Numbered from the stretch's first letter, positions 17,855 through 26,967 are shown. The stretch is 44,272 nt of DNA from Novosphingobium organovorum (GCF_022832435.1 NZ_JALHLF010000023.1:2118-46389), one strand, 5' to 3'. The notes: generated from the letters alone by a model not told the origin. A program made the numbers and translations.

Positions 17855-17885
17855 AAAAGGCCCCGCAGGTGACTGCGGGGCCTTT
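17855..17885 (-). terminator. Rho-independent terminator after rpoA
   Basis: A perfect 13-bp stem, AAAGGCCCCGCAG (17856-17868) with CTGCGGGGCCTTT (17873-17885), has a 4-base loop. On the - strand it ends in TTTT. It closes the rpsM-rpsK-rpoA unit 30 bases after the rpoA stop, where rplQ would usually follow. Confidence 0.88.
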
Positions 17886-17914
17886 CTTAAATTCTGTCGA
17901 AAGGGACCACCCTA

Positions 17915-18979
17915 TCAGCCTAGCAGTTCCTGCTCGAGCTTCTTGGCCATTTCCTCGATGTTCTCGGGCGGCCAGCCTGGGATGTCCATACCGAGACGCA
18001 GACCCATCGACGAAAGCACTTCCTTGATCTCGTTGAGCGACTTGCGGCCGAAGTTCGGCGTGCGCAGCATCTCGGCTTCGGTCTTCTGAACCAGATCGCC
18101 GATGTAGATGATGTTGTCGTTCTTGAGGCAGTTGGCTGAACGGACCGACAGCTCGAGCTCGTCCACCTTCTTGAGAAGGTAACGGTTGAGCTGGTTGGTG
18201 TCGCTCTCTTCCTGGCTCTGCGCCCCCGCAGCCATGCCCACCATCGGCGACTGGCCGACCGGAGCAATGTCTTCGAAGTGGACAAACAACGCCAGCTGGT
18301 CCTGCAGAATACGCGCCGAGTAGGCGACGGCATCCTCGGGAGCCACGGTGCCGTCGGTCTCGACGGTCAGGCTCAGCTTGTCGTAGTCGAGTTCCTGGCC
18401 GACGCGGGCGTTCTCAACCTTGTAGCTCACCTGGCGAACCGGAGAGTAGAGCGAATCGACCGGAATCAGACCAATCGGAGCATCAACCGGACGGTTGCCA
18501 ACGGCGGGCACATAACCCTTGCCGGTGTCTGCGGTCAGTTCCATGTTCAGCACCGCACCCTCGTCGAGCGTGCAAATCACGAGGTCCTTGTTCATGACCT
18601 CGATGTCACCCGAAACCGCGATGTCGCCAGCCTTGACCTGCGCCGGACCGGTTGCCGACAGCTGCAGGCGCTTGGGACCTTCACCCTGCATCTTGAGCGC
18701 GATCTGCTTGACGTTCAGAACGATGTCGGTGACGTCTTCACGCACGCCGGCAAGCGAGGAGAACTCGTGCAGCACGTTCTCGATCTTGATCGAGGTGATC
18801 GCCGCGCCCTGAAGCGAAGACAGAAGAACGCGCCGCAGCGCGTTTCCGAGCGTAAGACCAAAACCGCGCTCGAGAGGTTCGGCGACAAAGGTCGCCTTCA
18901 GCTTGGGGTCGGGTCCCGGCTTGATCTCAAGGCTGTTCGGCTTCTTGAGTTCCTGCCAGTTCTTGATGTTGACAGTCAT
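17915..18979 (-). CDS. rpoA: DNA-directed RNA polymerase subunit alpha
   Basis: The 354-residue protein has the alpha N-terminal assembly domain ('[20 protein letters not shown]') and the C-terminal domain that contacts UP elements and activators ('[17 protein letters not shown]', '[20 protein letters not shown]', '[10 protein letters not shown]'). It seeds RNA polymerase assembly. It is the last gene of its unit, behind rpsK, and a strong terminator follows. The partner rplQ, next to rpoA in most bacteria, is not in the window. Confidence 0.98.
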   Translation of the reverse strand: MTVNIKNWQELKKPNSLEIKPGPDPKLKATFVAEPLERGFGLTLGNALRRVLLSSLQGAAITSIKIENVLHEFSSLAGVREDVTDIVLNVKQIALKMQGEGPKRLQLSATGPAQVKAGDIAVSGDIEVMNKDLVICTLDEGAVLNMELTADTGKGYVPAVGNRPVDAPIGLIPVDSLYSPVRQVSYKVENARVGQELDYDKLSLTVETDGTVAPEDAVAYSARILQDQLALFVHFEDIAPVGQSPMVGMAAGAQSQEESDTNQLNRYLLKKVDELELSVRSANCLKNDNIIYIGDLVQKTEAEMLRTPNFGRKSLNEIKEVLSSMGLRLGMDIPGWPPENIEEMAKKLEQELLG

Positions 18980-19090
18980 GGACTTCCCCTGGGATTACGA
19001 TGGCGGTTAGCGCCCAAAGGCCCGTTGGAAAGGCCCATGGACGCTCCTGAAAACGGGCGACGACCGGTTCGTCGCCCGCAAAAGGTTCGA

Positions 19091-19480
19091 TCAGACGCGA
19101 CGACGCTTCGACGGACGAACGCCGTTGTGCGGGATCGGGGTCACGTCGCGAATCGACGTGATCGTGAAGCCGACAGCCTGAAGAGCGCGGAGAGCGCTCT
19201 CGCGGCCCGAACCCGGGCCCTTGACTTCGACTTCGAGGGTACGCACGCCGTGCTCGGCGGCCTTCTTGCCGGCGTCATCCGCGGCAACCTGGGCAGCGTA
19301 GGGAGTCGACTTGCGGCTGCCCTTGAAGCCCATCATACCAGCCGACGACCAGCTGATGGCATTGCCTTGTGCGTCGGTGATGGTCACCATGGTGTTATTG
19401 AAGCTGGCGTTGACGTGAGCAATGCCGCTCGTGATGTTCTTGCGCTCGCGCCGCTTAATGCGCTGGGGTTCGCGTGCCAT
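19091..19480 (-). CDS. rpsK: 30S ribosomal protein S11
   Basis: The 129-residue protein binds 16S rRNA in the platform near the mRNA exit. The family signature '[13 protein letters not shown]' and the C-terminus '[19 protein letters not shown]' are intact, including the Asn-Gly pair that becomes isoaspartate in E. coli S11. It lies between rpsM and rpoA. Confidence 0.98.
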   Translation of the reverse strand: MAREPQRIKRRERKNITSGIAHVNASFNNTMVTITDAQGNAISWSSAGMMGFKGSRKSTPYAAQVAADDAGKKAAEHGVRTLEVEVKGPGSGRESALRALQAVGFTITSIRDVTPIPHNGVRPSKRRRV

Positions 19481-19540
19481 GTCCGTATATCCTGTCGATA
19501 AATCGCTGCGTGAAACCGAAAACCGTGAAGGGTCTCTGGC

Positions 19541-19909
19541 TTACTTCTTCTTGCCGGCGATCGGCTTGGCCTTACCCTTACGGGTGCGCGCATTGGTATG
19601 CGTGCGCTGGCCACGAACCGGAAGGCCCTTGCGGTGACGCAGGCCACGGTAGCAAGCGAGGTCCATCAGGCGCTTGATGTTCATCGCGGTTTCGCGACGA
19701 AGGTCACCTTCGACCAGGTGATCGGCATCGATCGTTTCACGGATCTGGAGCACTTCGGCGTCCGAAAGGTCCTGAACGCGACGGGTGTGATCGATACCCA
19801 GCTTGTCGGCGATTTCGACGGCCTTGGTGCGACCAATGCCGTGAATGTAGGTCAGCGCAATGATAACGCGCTTGTTGGTGGGGATATTTACCCCGGCAAT
19901 ACGAGCCAC
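19541..19909 (-). CDS. rpsM: 30S ribosomal protein S13
   Basis: The 122-residue head protein of the small subunit contacts the P-site tRNA and forms intersubunit bridges. '[14 protein letters not shown]' at the start, the helix-two-turn-helix '[11 protein letters not shown]' and the basic tail '[17 protein letters not shown]' are typical. It is first in the rpsM-rpsK-rpoA unit, behind a promoter-like pair at 20058-20086. Confidence 0.98.
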   Translation of the reverse strand: MARIAGVNIPTNKRVIIALTYIHGIGRTKAVEIADKLGIDHTRRVQDLSDAEVLQIRETIDADHLVEGDLRRETAMNIKRLMDLACYRGLRHRKGLPVRGQRTHTNARTRKGKAKPIAGKKK

Positions 19910-19933
19910 TTAAATCTCCTGCTCCACAGAGAT

Positions 19934-19946
19934 GCGGGAAACCCGC
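19934..19946 (-). promoter_or_regulatory. Small hairpin in rpsM leader
   Basis: GCGGG, a 3-base loop and CCCGC form a perfect 5-bp stem 25-37 bases before the rpsM ATG. It could influence ribosome access or bind a ribosomal protein; this is speculative. Confidence 0.3.
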
Positions 19947-20057
19947 TCCTCCATCTCAACGCTGAAACAAACCCGATCCACAAACGCGAAACGGCCGGTA
20001 GGCGACTTTATCAAAGCCAGGCCATCCGGACGCAGCGATTCTGTCGAGTGAAGGGGG

Positions 20058-20086
20058 CGCTTAAGACGATTCGCAATCGCTGTCAA
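20058..20086 (-). promoter_or_regulatory. Predicted promoter of rpsM-rpsK-rpoA
   Basis: On the - strand TTGACA (20081-20086) and TAAGCG (20058-20063) are separated by exactly 17 bases. The -35 box is a perfect consensus. The start would lie near 20051. Confidence 0.5.
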
Positions 20087-20215
20087 TGCAAGCGAAGACA
20101 AATGCTGCCTCAACGCAATCCCTGGCGCGAGGCATGATCCCGATAGCCTGACTATACTGCGCAAAGAGCGATACGTCAAAGCGCCTCTCCCCTAGTGAGC
20201 CTTGCGCATCACGCA

Positions 20216-20965
20216 TCATCGGCCAACCGCCTCGCCTTTGGGTGGTTCGGCCGCAAGCGGCTCGATCCCGATCGTCGGCTCGGGACCGGCGGGCGCGGTG
20301 CCCAAATCAGGCGTAGTTGCGGCATCCGGCACCGCGCCCGCACCATCCGCCGGAGGCGTCATGACGTCAGGCGATGGGAATGCGATGGCAAAGGCACCGC
20401 CCAGCGCCTTTACCAGCCCCTCCATCTGCCCACCGAGCATCTGATCGACCGCCGGTGCCATCGCCTGCGTTGATCGGCGCATGTAACCACCCACGACATA
20501 TTCGAGCAAGACCATCGTGCCCTTACCGCCTGCCGCAGGCTTGAGCTGTATAGTCATGGTGCCGGTTACCGCATCCGACTGAAGTGGACCGAGCGCACCG
20601 CTCAGGCGCAACACGCGTGCGCGCTCGATATAAACGACGCGCATGTGCTCAACGCTACCGCGAGGCGCCGCACGCGGCGAATCAGGATTCGGAAGAATTT
20701 CGCAAAAGCAGCCGCCCGCCTTCGGATCGATCGAGAGGTTTGCCGCATCGCCCGACCAAGTATGGGCCGAATCCCACCACCCCGAAGGTTTGAGCAGGGT
20801 GTCCCAAGTCGTTTCGACATCGGCCGGCACCGTAACCAAATGCCGAACCACGAATCCGCCGTCCGTTACCGTAGCCACCTTGGCGTTTGCCACCTGCGGC
20901 ACGGCCGCCACGACGGCAACGGCTAAAAGCAAGCCACCAAGGCTCTTGATTGGTCTGCGCTTCAC
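20216..20965 (-). CDS. Secreted SRPBCC (START-like) domain protein with Pro/Ala-rich tail
   Basis: This 249-residue protein has a signal peptide (residues 1-28, ending 'VANA') and an SRPBCC/AHSA1-like body with 'FVVRHLVTVPADVETTWDTL', 'GWWDSAHTWSGDAANLSI' and a conserved-looking 'GGCFCEILPN'. SRPBCC folds hold hydrophobic ligands in a deep pocket; exported members are less common. The last 55 residues are low-complexity, rich in Pro, Ala and Gly. It lies alone between the adk terminator and the rpsM promoter, same strand as the ribosomal genes. Ligand and role are unknown. Confidence 0.72.
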   Translation of the reverse strand: MKRRPIKSLGGLLLAVAVVAAVPQVANAKVATVTDGGFVVRHLVTVPADVETTWDTLLKPSGWWDSAHTWSGDAANLSIDPKAGGCFCEILPNPDSPRAAPRGSVEHMRVVYIERARVLRLSGALGPLQSDAVTGTMTIQLKPAAGGKGTMVLLEYVVGGYMRRSTQAMAPAVDQMLGGQMEGLVKALGGAFAIAFPSPDVMTPPADGAGAVPDAATTPDLGTAPAGPEPTIGIEPLAAEPPKGEAVGR

Positions 20966-21149
20966 TACCCTTCCCCTGTTACGGCCCGTCCGCTTCGGGC
21001 CCAGGATTCATTCGACAGCAGCGATGTGATATGAATTAATCGGATAGGGGCCCAGCCCTGCTGCAACCCGATAGGCGTTCCACAATGAACCGCACCAGTC
21101 ACGTTCGTTCGCACCCCACACCCGCCCCAAGCTTCCCGACTAAAGGACC

Positions 21150-21179
21150 AAAAAAAGAGCCGGGCAACTGCTCCGGCTC
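21150..21179 (-). terminator. Rho-independent terminator after adk
   Basis: On the - strand GAGCCGG (21173-21179) pairs with CCGGCTC (21157-21163), followed by a run of seven Ts (21150-21156). It ends the secY-adk transcript 12 bases after the adk stop. Confidence 0.88.
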
Positions 21180-21191
21180 CTTTCATTCCTT

Positions 21192-21839
21192 TTAGGCCTT
21201 CAGGATCGTCTCGATCGCTGCGGTCACCTCGTCCATCGGAGACATGCCGTCAACCTTGGAGACGATACCTCTGGCCTCATAAATCGGCAGGATCGGCGCC
21301 GTCTTCGCCCGGTACTCGGCAAGGCGTGTGCGCACGGTTTCAGCGTTGTCATCCGGACGACGCTTGAACTCGGTACCACCGCACTTGTCGCATGTGCCCG
21401 GCACCTTGGGCTGCTCGAACGTGTCGTGATAGCCTTTACCACACGAAGCACAGGTAAAGCGCCCCGTGATACGCTCGACCAGCGCCTCCTCGTCGACGCT
21501 CAGCTCAATCACATGATCAAGCTTGCGCCCCCGCGCATTCAAGATGCCGTCAAGCGTTTCAGCCTGTGCCGCAGTACGCGGATAGCCGTCGAAAATCGCT
21601 CCGGTCTGCTCACCCATCGCATCGAGTTCGTCACCAATCAGCGCCGAAACGAGGGCATCCGAAACCAACTCGCCCCGCTCCATGACGGCTTTCGCCTCGA
21701 GCCCAGTGGGCGTTCCTGCCTTGACCGCCGCCCGCAGCATGTCCCCGGTGGAAAGCTGGCGCATGCCATGACGCTCCACCAGACGCTGCGCCTGGGTACC
21801 CTTGCCCGCTCCCGGCGGACCCAGAAGGATGATATTCAC
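21192..21839 (-). CDS. adk: Adenylate kinase (long form, Cys4 zinc LID)
   Basis: The 215-residue enzyme converts ATP plus AMP to two ADP. It has the P-loop 'GPPGAGKGT' (7-15), AMP-site 'LSTGDMLR' and 'GYPRT', and a long LID domain with four Cys (130, 133, 150, 153), which in this family bind zinc structurally; E. coli uses a polar network instead. It follows secY by 39 bases, the usual alphaproteobacterial order, and is the last gene before a terminator. Confidence 0.97.
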   Translation of the reverse strand: MNIILLGPPGAGKGTQAQRLVERHGMRQLSTGDMLRAAVKAGTPTGLEAKAVMERGELVSDALVSALIGDELDAMGEQTGAIFDGYPRTAAQAETLDGILNARGRKLDHVIELSVDEEALVERITGRFTCASCGKGYHDTFEQPKVPGTCDKCGGTEFKRRPDDNAETVRTRLAEYRAKTAPILPIYEARGIVSKVDGMSPMDEVTAAIETILKA

Positions 21840-21878
21840 GCTAACCCCCTCGGTTCTTTGATTATGGCGTCCGTCGCC

Positions 21879-23246
21879 TTAGCGGAGACGGCCTTTCAGC
21901 TTCGCCTTCTTTATGAGATCGCCATACTGGTGTGCCAGCAGGTGCGACTGGATCTGCGTGATGGTGTCGACGGTGACGTTGACCACGATCAGCAGGCTCG
22001 TCCCCCCCATGAACAGGAGCGGAAGACCCGTCTGCGCCAGAAAGAACTCCGGTACGCAACACACGATCGTGAGATACGCAGCACCCACCACGGTCACGCG
22101 CGTGAGCACGTAGTCCAGATAGTTCGCGGTGTTCTTGCCGGGACGGATGCCCGGAATGAAACCACCGTTCTTTTTGAGGTTCTCCGCAGTTTCTTCGGGA
22201 TTGAAGACCACGGCGGTGTAAAAGAAGCTGAAGAAGATGATACCCGCTGCATAGAGCAGCATGTAAAGCGGCTTGCCGTGACCAAGGTACTGGTTGAGCG
22301 AGACGACCACCTTACCCATCGTCGATTCAGGATTGAGCGACTTGCCCGCAAACTGAGTGATCGTCAGCGGCAAAAGCAGCAGCGAGCTGGCAAAGATCGG
22401 CGGAATCACACCCGCGGTATTGATCTTGAGCGGCAGGTGGCTGCGATCGGCCTGCATCATTCCACGCTGCGTGGCGCGCTTGGGATACTGGATCAGCAAA
22501 CGACGCTGGGCGCGTTCACAGTAACAGATACCCAGGATCATCGCGATAATCAGGACGATCAGGCCGATAATCAGGAACGAGCCGGTGTCACCGGCCGAAT
22601 AGGCCTGCCCGAGGTTCGACGCGAACTTCGGCATCTGAGCGACAATGCCCGCCATGATGATCAGCGACACGCCATTGCCGATCCCACGCGAGGTAATCTG
22701 CTCACCCAGCCAAAGCAGGAACATGGTCCCACCAACGAGGCTGATCACCGCACCAACGCGAAACAGGACGCCCGGATCAACGACCGCCGGAAGACCGCTC
22801 GATGCACCATACGCCTCAAGGCTTACCGCCAGGAAATAACCCTGAATCGCGCACAGGCCAACCGTACCATACCGCGTGTACTGGTTGAGCTTCTTGCGCC
22901 CCGCCTCGCCTTCCTTCTTGAGCGCCATGAGCGCAGGATGAAGCGAAGCGGCCAGCTGCACCACGATCGAAGCCGTGATGTAAGGCATGACCCCCAGAGC
23001 GATCAGGCTCATGCGCGAAAGCGAACCGCCGGAAAAGGTATTGAACAGGTCGAGAATGCCGCCCTGCGTCTGACTGTAGAGCTGGCTCAGAATGCGGGCA
23101 TCAACGCCCGGCAGCGGCACAAAGCTCAGGAAACGGAAGACGATCAGCGCACCGATGGTGAACCAGATGCGCTTCTTCAGTTCGGTTGCCTTTGAGAAAT
23201 TGGCTAGGCTCAGCGAACTGGCGATGTTGTCGGCGCGGGAAGCCAT
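21879..23246 (-). CDS. secY: Preprotein translocase subunit SecY
   Basis: The 455-residue channel protein of the Sec translocon has ten expected membrane segments. Typical pieces include 'RIWFTIGALIVFRFLSFVP', the plug region with 'LFNTFSGGSLSRMSLIALGV', and cytosolic loop C5 with 'NGGFIPGIRPGKNTANYLD'. It is separated from rplO by 238 bases containing a hairpin and a promoter-like pair, so it may begin its own transcript with adk. Confidence 0.98.
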   Translation of the reverse strand: MASRADNIASSLSLANFSKATELKKRIWFTIGALIVFRFLSFVPLPGVDARILSQLYSQTQGGILDLFNTFSGGSLSRMSLIALGVMPYITASIVVQLAASLHPALMALKKEGEAGRKKLNQYTRYGTVGLCAIQGYFLAVSLEAYGASSGLPAVVDPGVLFRVGAVISLVGGTMFLLWLGEQITSRGIGNGVSLIIMAGIVAQMPKFASNLGQAYSAGDTGSFLIIGLIVLIIAMILGICYCERAQRRLLIQYPKRATQRGMMQADRSHLPLKINTAGVIPPIFASSLLLLPLTITQFAGKSLNPESTMGKVVVSLNQYLGHGKPLYMLLYAAGIIFFSFFYTAVVFNPEETAENLKKNGGFIPGIRPGKNTANYLDYVLTRVTVVGAAYLTIVCCVPEFFLAQTGLPLLFMGGTSLLIVVNVTVDTITQIQSHLLAHQYGDLIKKAKLKGRLR

Positions 23247-23282
23247 GAGTGTAAAAAGCCTCGAATAACGTGTCCGGATTCG

Positions 23283-23311
23283 GCCTTAGCTGCTGAGAGC
23301 ACCCTTGTCGA
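23283..23311 (-). promoter_or_regulatory. Predicted promoter of secY-adk
   Basis: On the - strand TCGACA (23306-23311) and TAAGGC (23283-23288) lie 17 bases apart. The pair resembles those in front of rpsM, rplO and rpsJ. The leader would be about 30 bases. Confidence 0.38.
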
Positions 23312-23428
23312 ACCCGCGGTCCAGTCCGTCCATATAGACATTCGTAGGAGTGCGAAAACCCTTGCGAGCCTCCAATTGGAGCGAATCACACAGGATTAGC
23401 GCGCATGGACGGGGTGACACAACGCACA

Positions 23429-23459
23429 AGAGGGCGAAGCGCCTAGACGCCCGCCCTCT
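23429..23459 (-). terminator. Hairpin after rplO, possible terminator or attenuator
   Basis: AGAGGGCG and CGCCCTCT arms (23429-23436 and 23452-23459) form an 8-bp stem around a 15-base loop, 26 bases after the rplO stop. No T-run follows on the - strand, so it may stabilise or attenuate rather than end the transcript. Confidence 0.45.
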
Positions 23460-23484
23460 CTTCATGCGTTCATGCCGCGAGTCC

Positions 23485-23964
23485 TCAGGCCTCGGCAGCT
23501 TCCTTGACCGGAAGGATGACCTTGCCGCCAGCCTTTTCAACAGCAGCGACAGCCCCCTTCGAGGCGCCAGCCACGTTGAACTCGACCTTGGCGGTCAGCT
23601 CGCCCTTACCAAGAAGGCGCACACCGTCCTTGCCGCCACGTGCCAGGCCAGCACCCTTGAGCACTTCGTGATCGACGACGCCCGAAACATCGAGCTTGCC
23701 GGCGTCGATCGCCTTCTGCACCATGCCAAGGTTCACTTCCGCATAGTCCTTGGTGAACTTGGCGTTGGTGAAGCCGCGCTTCGGCAGGCGCATGTGCAGC
23801 GGCATCTGACCGCCCTCGAAGCCCTTGATGGCTACGCCCGAACGGCTCTTCTGGCCCTTCTGACCACGAGCCGAGGTCTTACCCTTGCCCGAGCCGATAC
23901 CACGGCCGACACGGATGCGGCGGTGGCGGGCACCGGCGTTGTCACGAAGATCATTAAGATTCAT
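23485..23964 (-). CDS. rplO: 50S ribosomal protein L15
   Basis: The 159-residue protein stabilises late 50S assembly. '[20 protein letters not shown]' at the start and the Gly-rich '[18 protein letters not shown]' are typical, as is the conserved '[18 protein letters not shown]'. In most bacteria it directly follows rpmD. Here more than 3.2 kb with two unrelated genes and a terminator lie between them, so it must have its own promoter. Confidence 0.97.
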   Translation of the reverse strand: MNLNDLRDNAGARHRRIRVGRGIGSGKGKTSARGQKGQKSRSGVAIKGFEGGQMPLHMRLPKRGFTNAKFTKDYAEVNLGMVQKAIDAGKLDVSGVVDHEVLKGAGLARGGKDGVRLLGKGELTAKVEFNVAGASKGAVAAVEKAGGKVILPVKEAAEA

Positions 23965-24009
23965 AGTTGCACTCGCTTTCGCTTTTCATCGCGCTGATGG
24001 GAAGCGGGC

Positions 24010-24038
24010 CGCATAGTCGAAGTATGCCGCCCTGTCAC
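24010..24038 (-). promoter_or_regulatory. Predicted promoter of rplO
   Basis: On the - strand GTGACA (24033-24038) and TATGCG (24010-24015) are 17 bases apart, giving a leader of about 40 bases. The 7-base word GTCACGT occurs twice in direct orientation at 24034-24040 and 24046-24052, overlapping the -35 region, and could bind a regulator. Confidence 0.4.
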
Positions 24039-24421
24039 GTATATTGTCACGTGGTTTATCGAACCAACATCCAACAATCGGAAACCAGCCTTCCTCTGCC
24101 AACCCATGCAACGTCCCTGCCCGTCAAATTAACCGCATCTAAACCATAAGCAGCGAAGAATGCCCGAAGGCGTCCGATCCTCGCGCCGAATACCGGAGCC
24201 GGACGATTTCCGCCAACACCTCAACGTCTCCCTTCCCCGAAGCGAGCACCCACGAAGCTGCAGGGCACACCCTCTGCCACGACCACCCCGCAAGTGCGAG
24301 TCGCTTTCCCTGGTGGTACGCGGTCATACTCCTCGGCGTCGCGGTCGCCCTAAGGGTAAGCACCTATGGGTCGCCGAACATCACCGTCGACGAAGCGTTC
24401 TATCAGACGGTTGGTGTTGCC

Positions 24422-25753
24422 ATGCACAAGGGCTACCTGCCCTATGTCGACATATGGGACCGCAAGCCCTGGGGCCTGTTCTTCCTCTACTATCTGATCG
24501 CCTTCTGTTCGTACACTCCGCTCGCTTACCAACTCGTCGCAACGCTCTTTGTCACCGCGACCGCCTGGGTAATCGGACGGCTAGCGACACTGGGCCGGGC
24601 AGTCCCCAAAGCGGGCCTCTATTGCGGCATCGTTTATCTGCTCTGGCTCGACAGGCTGCAGGGCTTCGGCGGGCAAACCCCCGTGTTCTACAACCTATTC
24701 ATGGCGACCGCCGCCCTGCTCGTCTTTCGGGCGCGCACAATTCTGCGCGCGGGCCGTGCCCCGTGGAGTGTTGCTGCGGCCATGCTTCTTGCGGGCTGCG
24801 CAATTACCATCAAGACGACCGCCGTGTTCGAAAGCCTCTTTTTGGGCATCACCTGTGCGGTGTGGTTCATGCAAGCTCCAGTCTCACGCGACCGAAAAGG
24901 CGCGACGATCGCAGCGTTAGCTCTGGCAGGCGCCGCTCCATCACTCGCGATCACAGCGTGGTACGCGCTGCACGGATACTGGCAGATCTATTGGCAAGCC
25001 ATGGTGCTTTCGAACCTCGCCAAACCAACGAACACCGACAGCTCGGCCATTCGCGCGGTAATCGACTTCATCATCGTCGCTCCCATCCTCATCGTCGCCG
25101 CGCTCTCGTTACCGGACTGGAAGGGCCCCCTATTTCATTTCGTGCGCTGGTGGCTGCTCGCCGCCTTCATCGGGCTTTGCTCGGTGCCCAACTTCTTCAT
25201 GCATTATGCGCTGCCGATACTCGTCCCGCTCTGCGTCCTACCTGAACGTCTCTTCGAGCGGCGCATTGTAGGCCCCGTCGCCCTTGCCCTGCTCGCAGCC
25301 TGGTCTCTCCAGAACACTCACGCTTTCGATTTCGAACGGACTCAAAAGACCCGTCAATCACTTGCTGCACTGGTCCGCGCCATCCGCACGCACGACAACG
25401 GACACGGCTTGTTCGTCGTCGATTCGGCTTCGCAACTCTACATGCTAACCGATCAGCCGATCCCTACCCCGTTGATCTTCCCATCACACTTGGGCCTGGC
25501 CTTCGAAAAGGACGTCAGCCACCTTTCGACGATGGGCGAGGTACGCCGTGTCCTGCGCACGAGCCCTGGCACCGTGGTTATTCCCCACCAGCCCATCGAC
25601 GGGCCTCCCAACATGGAAGTGTTCCGCGCCGTACGCAGATACGTCCATACGCATTGCAGAAGGGTCGCTAGTGTACGCCTCTACGAGATCATGAACGTGA
25701 TCCCAACCGACGTCTGGGCGCAGTGTCACCCCGGCAAATTGCACCGCGAGTAA
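24422..25753 (+). CDS. Membrane glycosyltransferase, PMT/ArnT-like (GT39/GT83 type), start uncertain
   Basis: From 24422 the protein has 443 residues with about nine hydrophobic segments and the family's early motif 'GYLPYVDIWDRKPWGLFFL'. Such enzymes transfer sugar from polyprenyl-phosphate carriers on the periplasmic side. The frame stays open upstream to 24143, and 24311-24421 encodes what looks like the missing first membrane helix ('WWYAVILLGVAVALRV') plus the catalytic-type Asp-Glu in 'ITVDEAFYQT'. There is no ATG, GTG or TTG in that stretch. An ATG at 24160 lies one frame over, so a one-base frameshift near the start is likely. It sits, on the opposite strand, inside the ribosomal cluster. 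Confidence 0.75.
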   Translation: MHKGYLPYVDIWDRKPWGLFFLYYLIAFCSYTPLAYQLVATLFVTATAWVIGRLATLGRAVPKAGLYCGIVYLLWLDRLQGFGGQTPVFYNLFMATAALLVFRARTILRAGRAPWSVAAAMLLAGCAITIKTTAVFESLFLGITCAVWFMQAPVSRDRKGATIAALALAGAAPSLAITAWYALHGYWQIYWQAMVLSNLAKPTNTDSSAIRAVIDFIIVAPILIVAALSLPDWKGPLFHFVRWWLLAAFIGLCSVPNFFMHYALPILVPLCVLPERLFERRIVGPVALALLAAWSLQNTHAFDFERTQKTRQSLAALVRAIRTHDNGHGLFVVDSASQLYMLTDQPIPTPLIFPSHLGLAFEKDVSHLSTMGEVRRVLRTSPGTVVIPHQPIDGPPNMEVFRAVRRYVHTHCRRVASVRLYEIMNVIPTDVWAQCHPGKLHRE

Positions 25754-25773
25754 GCACGCGCCGAATCTTACGC

Positions 25774-26967
25774 TTACTTCCCGATACCGAACACCAGCTT
25801 GGCATCACCCGGCACGGTCGTCGCAAAGGCATCGCGCGCCGGCGTCCACTTCACCAGCTTCATCGCCACTTCGCATAGTTCGGTATCAAAGGCCGGCGAA
25901 TTGGAGGCCGGAACCATTTGGCAGCTCGTCGACTTGCCCTGCGCATCGATCGCGAAATCCAGTTCATGGCGACTGAAGGGCAACTTGCGCAAGACAGGAT
26001 CGTAGCGAGACCGAATTTCGGCAAAGGCGCGGTTGAAGTCCGCCAGGCTGCCATCGTCATAGCGCGGGTTCTGCCGAAGGTAGGCAAATTGCTCGTCACT
26101 GACATAGGGTTTGAGCCGCAGAATCATGTCACTCCAACGCATCAGACGCGCGACCTGAAGCGGCGATTGGCGATCAATTGCCGTCTGGCACGTCGCCCCA
26201 GTCGGATTCGCCCCCGCTGCGATCAGGACATCCGCCGTCCGCCAACGCTGATAGGCAATCGCCCACGCAAGCGGTGTGAGGCCGAACATATCGGGCCTGT
26301 CGATGTCCGACGGATGCTCTTGCAACAGCCGCCGCAACTGGTGCGTGTCGTTGTGTCGCGCCGCATAGCCCATCGTGTCAACCGGCATTACCCCGTTGAG
26401 ACTGGCAAACCCATAAGGCTGGGCGATCGGCTGATCGGGTTTGATCTCGGGCTCGGGACCAACATCCGCAATCGGCCGGCAGATGTCGCGATAAGGGTAG
26501 CGCGGGTCTGCCATCAACGCCGCGTTATAGCGCCGGCCAAAGGCGGTAACGGCATCCCCTTCGCCCTTGCCTTCTGCCGCGGCGAGATCGGGTACAAACG
26601 CCAGCGCGCGCACGGACCACGGACTGGGATCACCCAGCACACGGCATTGCGCGTTGTACAATTCAAGCGAAATGCCGTTGCGCGTGGTGACGGCCGCCAG
26701 ACGAAAATCCCCCTGCCCTGCCGCGTCATGTGCCAGAGCGACGGGATCAAGCTTACGATGCTCGGACAGCCTACGCCTGAGATGCAGATCCTTATCCCGC
26801 ATCGCCGCGAGGATCGCAGGGCGCGCGCGAAAATCACCGCACTGCGCCACCCCTTGCCCCTCCGGAGCCGGCGCCTCGACACCGTCAGCCTTCGACTGAC
26901 AACCCGACAGCAACGCACCGGCCAGCATGAACGCAAGCCCTAACGAACAACGCCGTACAACCGACAT
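25774..26967 (-). CDS. Lipoprotein with ankyrin-like repeats and TonB-like C-terminal domain
   Basis: I start at 26967 because it opens a lipoprotein signal with lipobox 'LLSGC' (Cys23, Gln at +2). The open frame further upstream lacks signal character. The 397-residue product has a middle part (about 195-257) that reads as one to two ankyrin-like repeats ('GYAARHNDTHQLRRLLQEHP', 'FGLTPLAWAIAYQRWRTADV' then 'LIAAGANP'), and residues 321-397 resemble the TonB C-terminal fold ('LDFAIDAQGKSTSCQMVPAS', 'AMKLVKWTPARDA'). TonB C-terminal domains contact outer-membrane receptors or peptidoglycan. No membrane helix or Pro-rich TonB spacer is present. It lies between rpmD and the glycosyltransferase; its role is unknown. 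Confidence 0.78.
   Translation of the reverse strand: MSVVRRCSLGLAFMLAGALLSGCQSKADGVEAPAPEGQGVAQCGDFRARPAILAAMRDKDLHLRRRLSEHRKLDPVALAHDAAGQGDFRLAAVTTRNGISLELYNAQCRVLGDPSPWSVRALAFVPDLAAAEGKGEGDAVTAFGRRYNAALMADPRYPYRDICRPIADVGPEPEIKPDQPIAQPYGFASLNGVMPVDTMGYAARHNDTHQLRRLLQEHPSDIDRPDMFGLTPLAWAIAYQRWRTADVLIAAGANPTGATCQTAIDRQSPLQVARLMRWSDMILRLKPYVSDEQFAYLRQNPRYDDGSLADFNRAFAEIRSRYDPVLRKLPFSRHELDFAIDAQGKSTSCQMVPASNSPAFDTELCEVAMKLVKWTPARDAFATTVPGDAKLVFGIGK

Larger units (their letters stand above)
19910..20215. other. Leader/promoter region upstream of rpsM
   Basis: These 306 bases hold no gene. On the - strand they carry a promoter-like pair (20058-20086) and, close to the rpsM start, a perfect GCGGG-AAA-CCCGC hairpin (19934-19946). 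The 5' leader would be about 140 bases. Confidence 0.5.

Noticed and set aside
17740..17871. A 43-codon frame after the VOC gene
   Set aside because: It runs into the rpoA terminator stem, has no clear ribosome site and no similarity I know.
24139..24363. A 74-codon - strand frame upstream of the glycosyltransferase
   Set aside because: It overlaps the likely N-terminal coding part of the glycosyltransferase on the other strand and shows no signal or motif.
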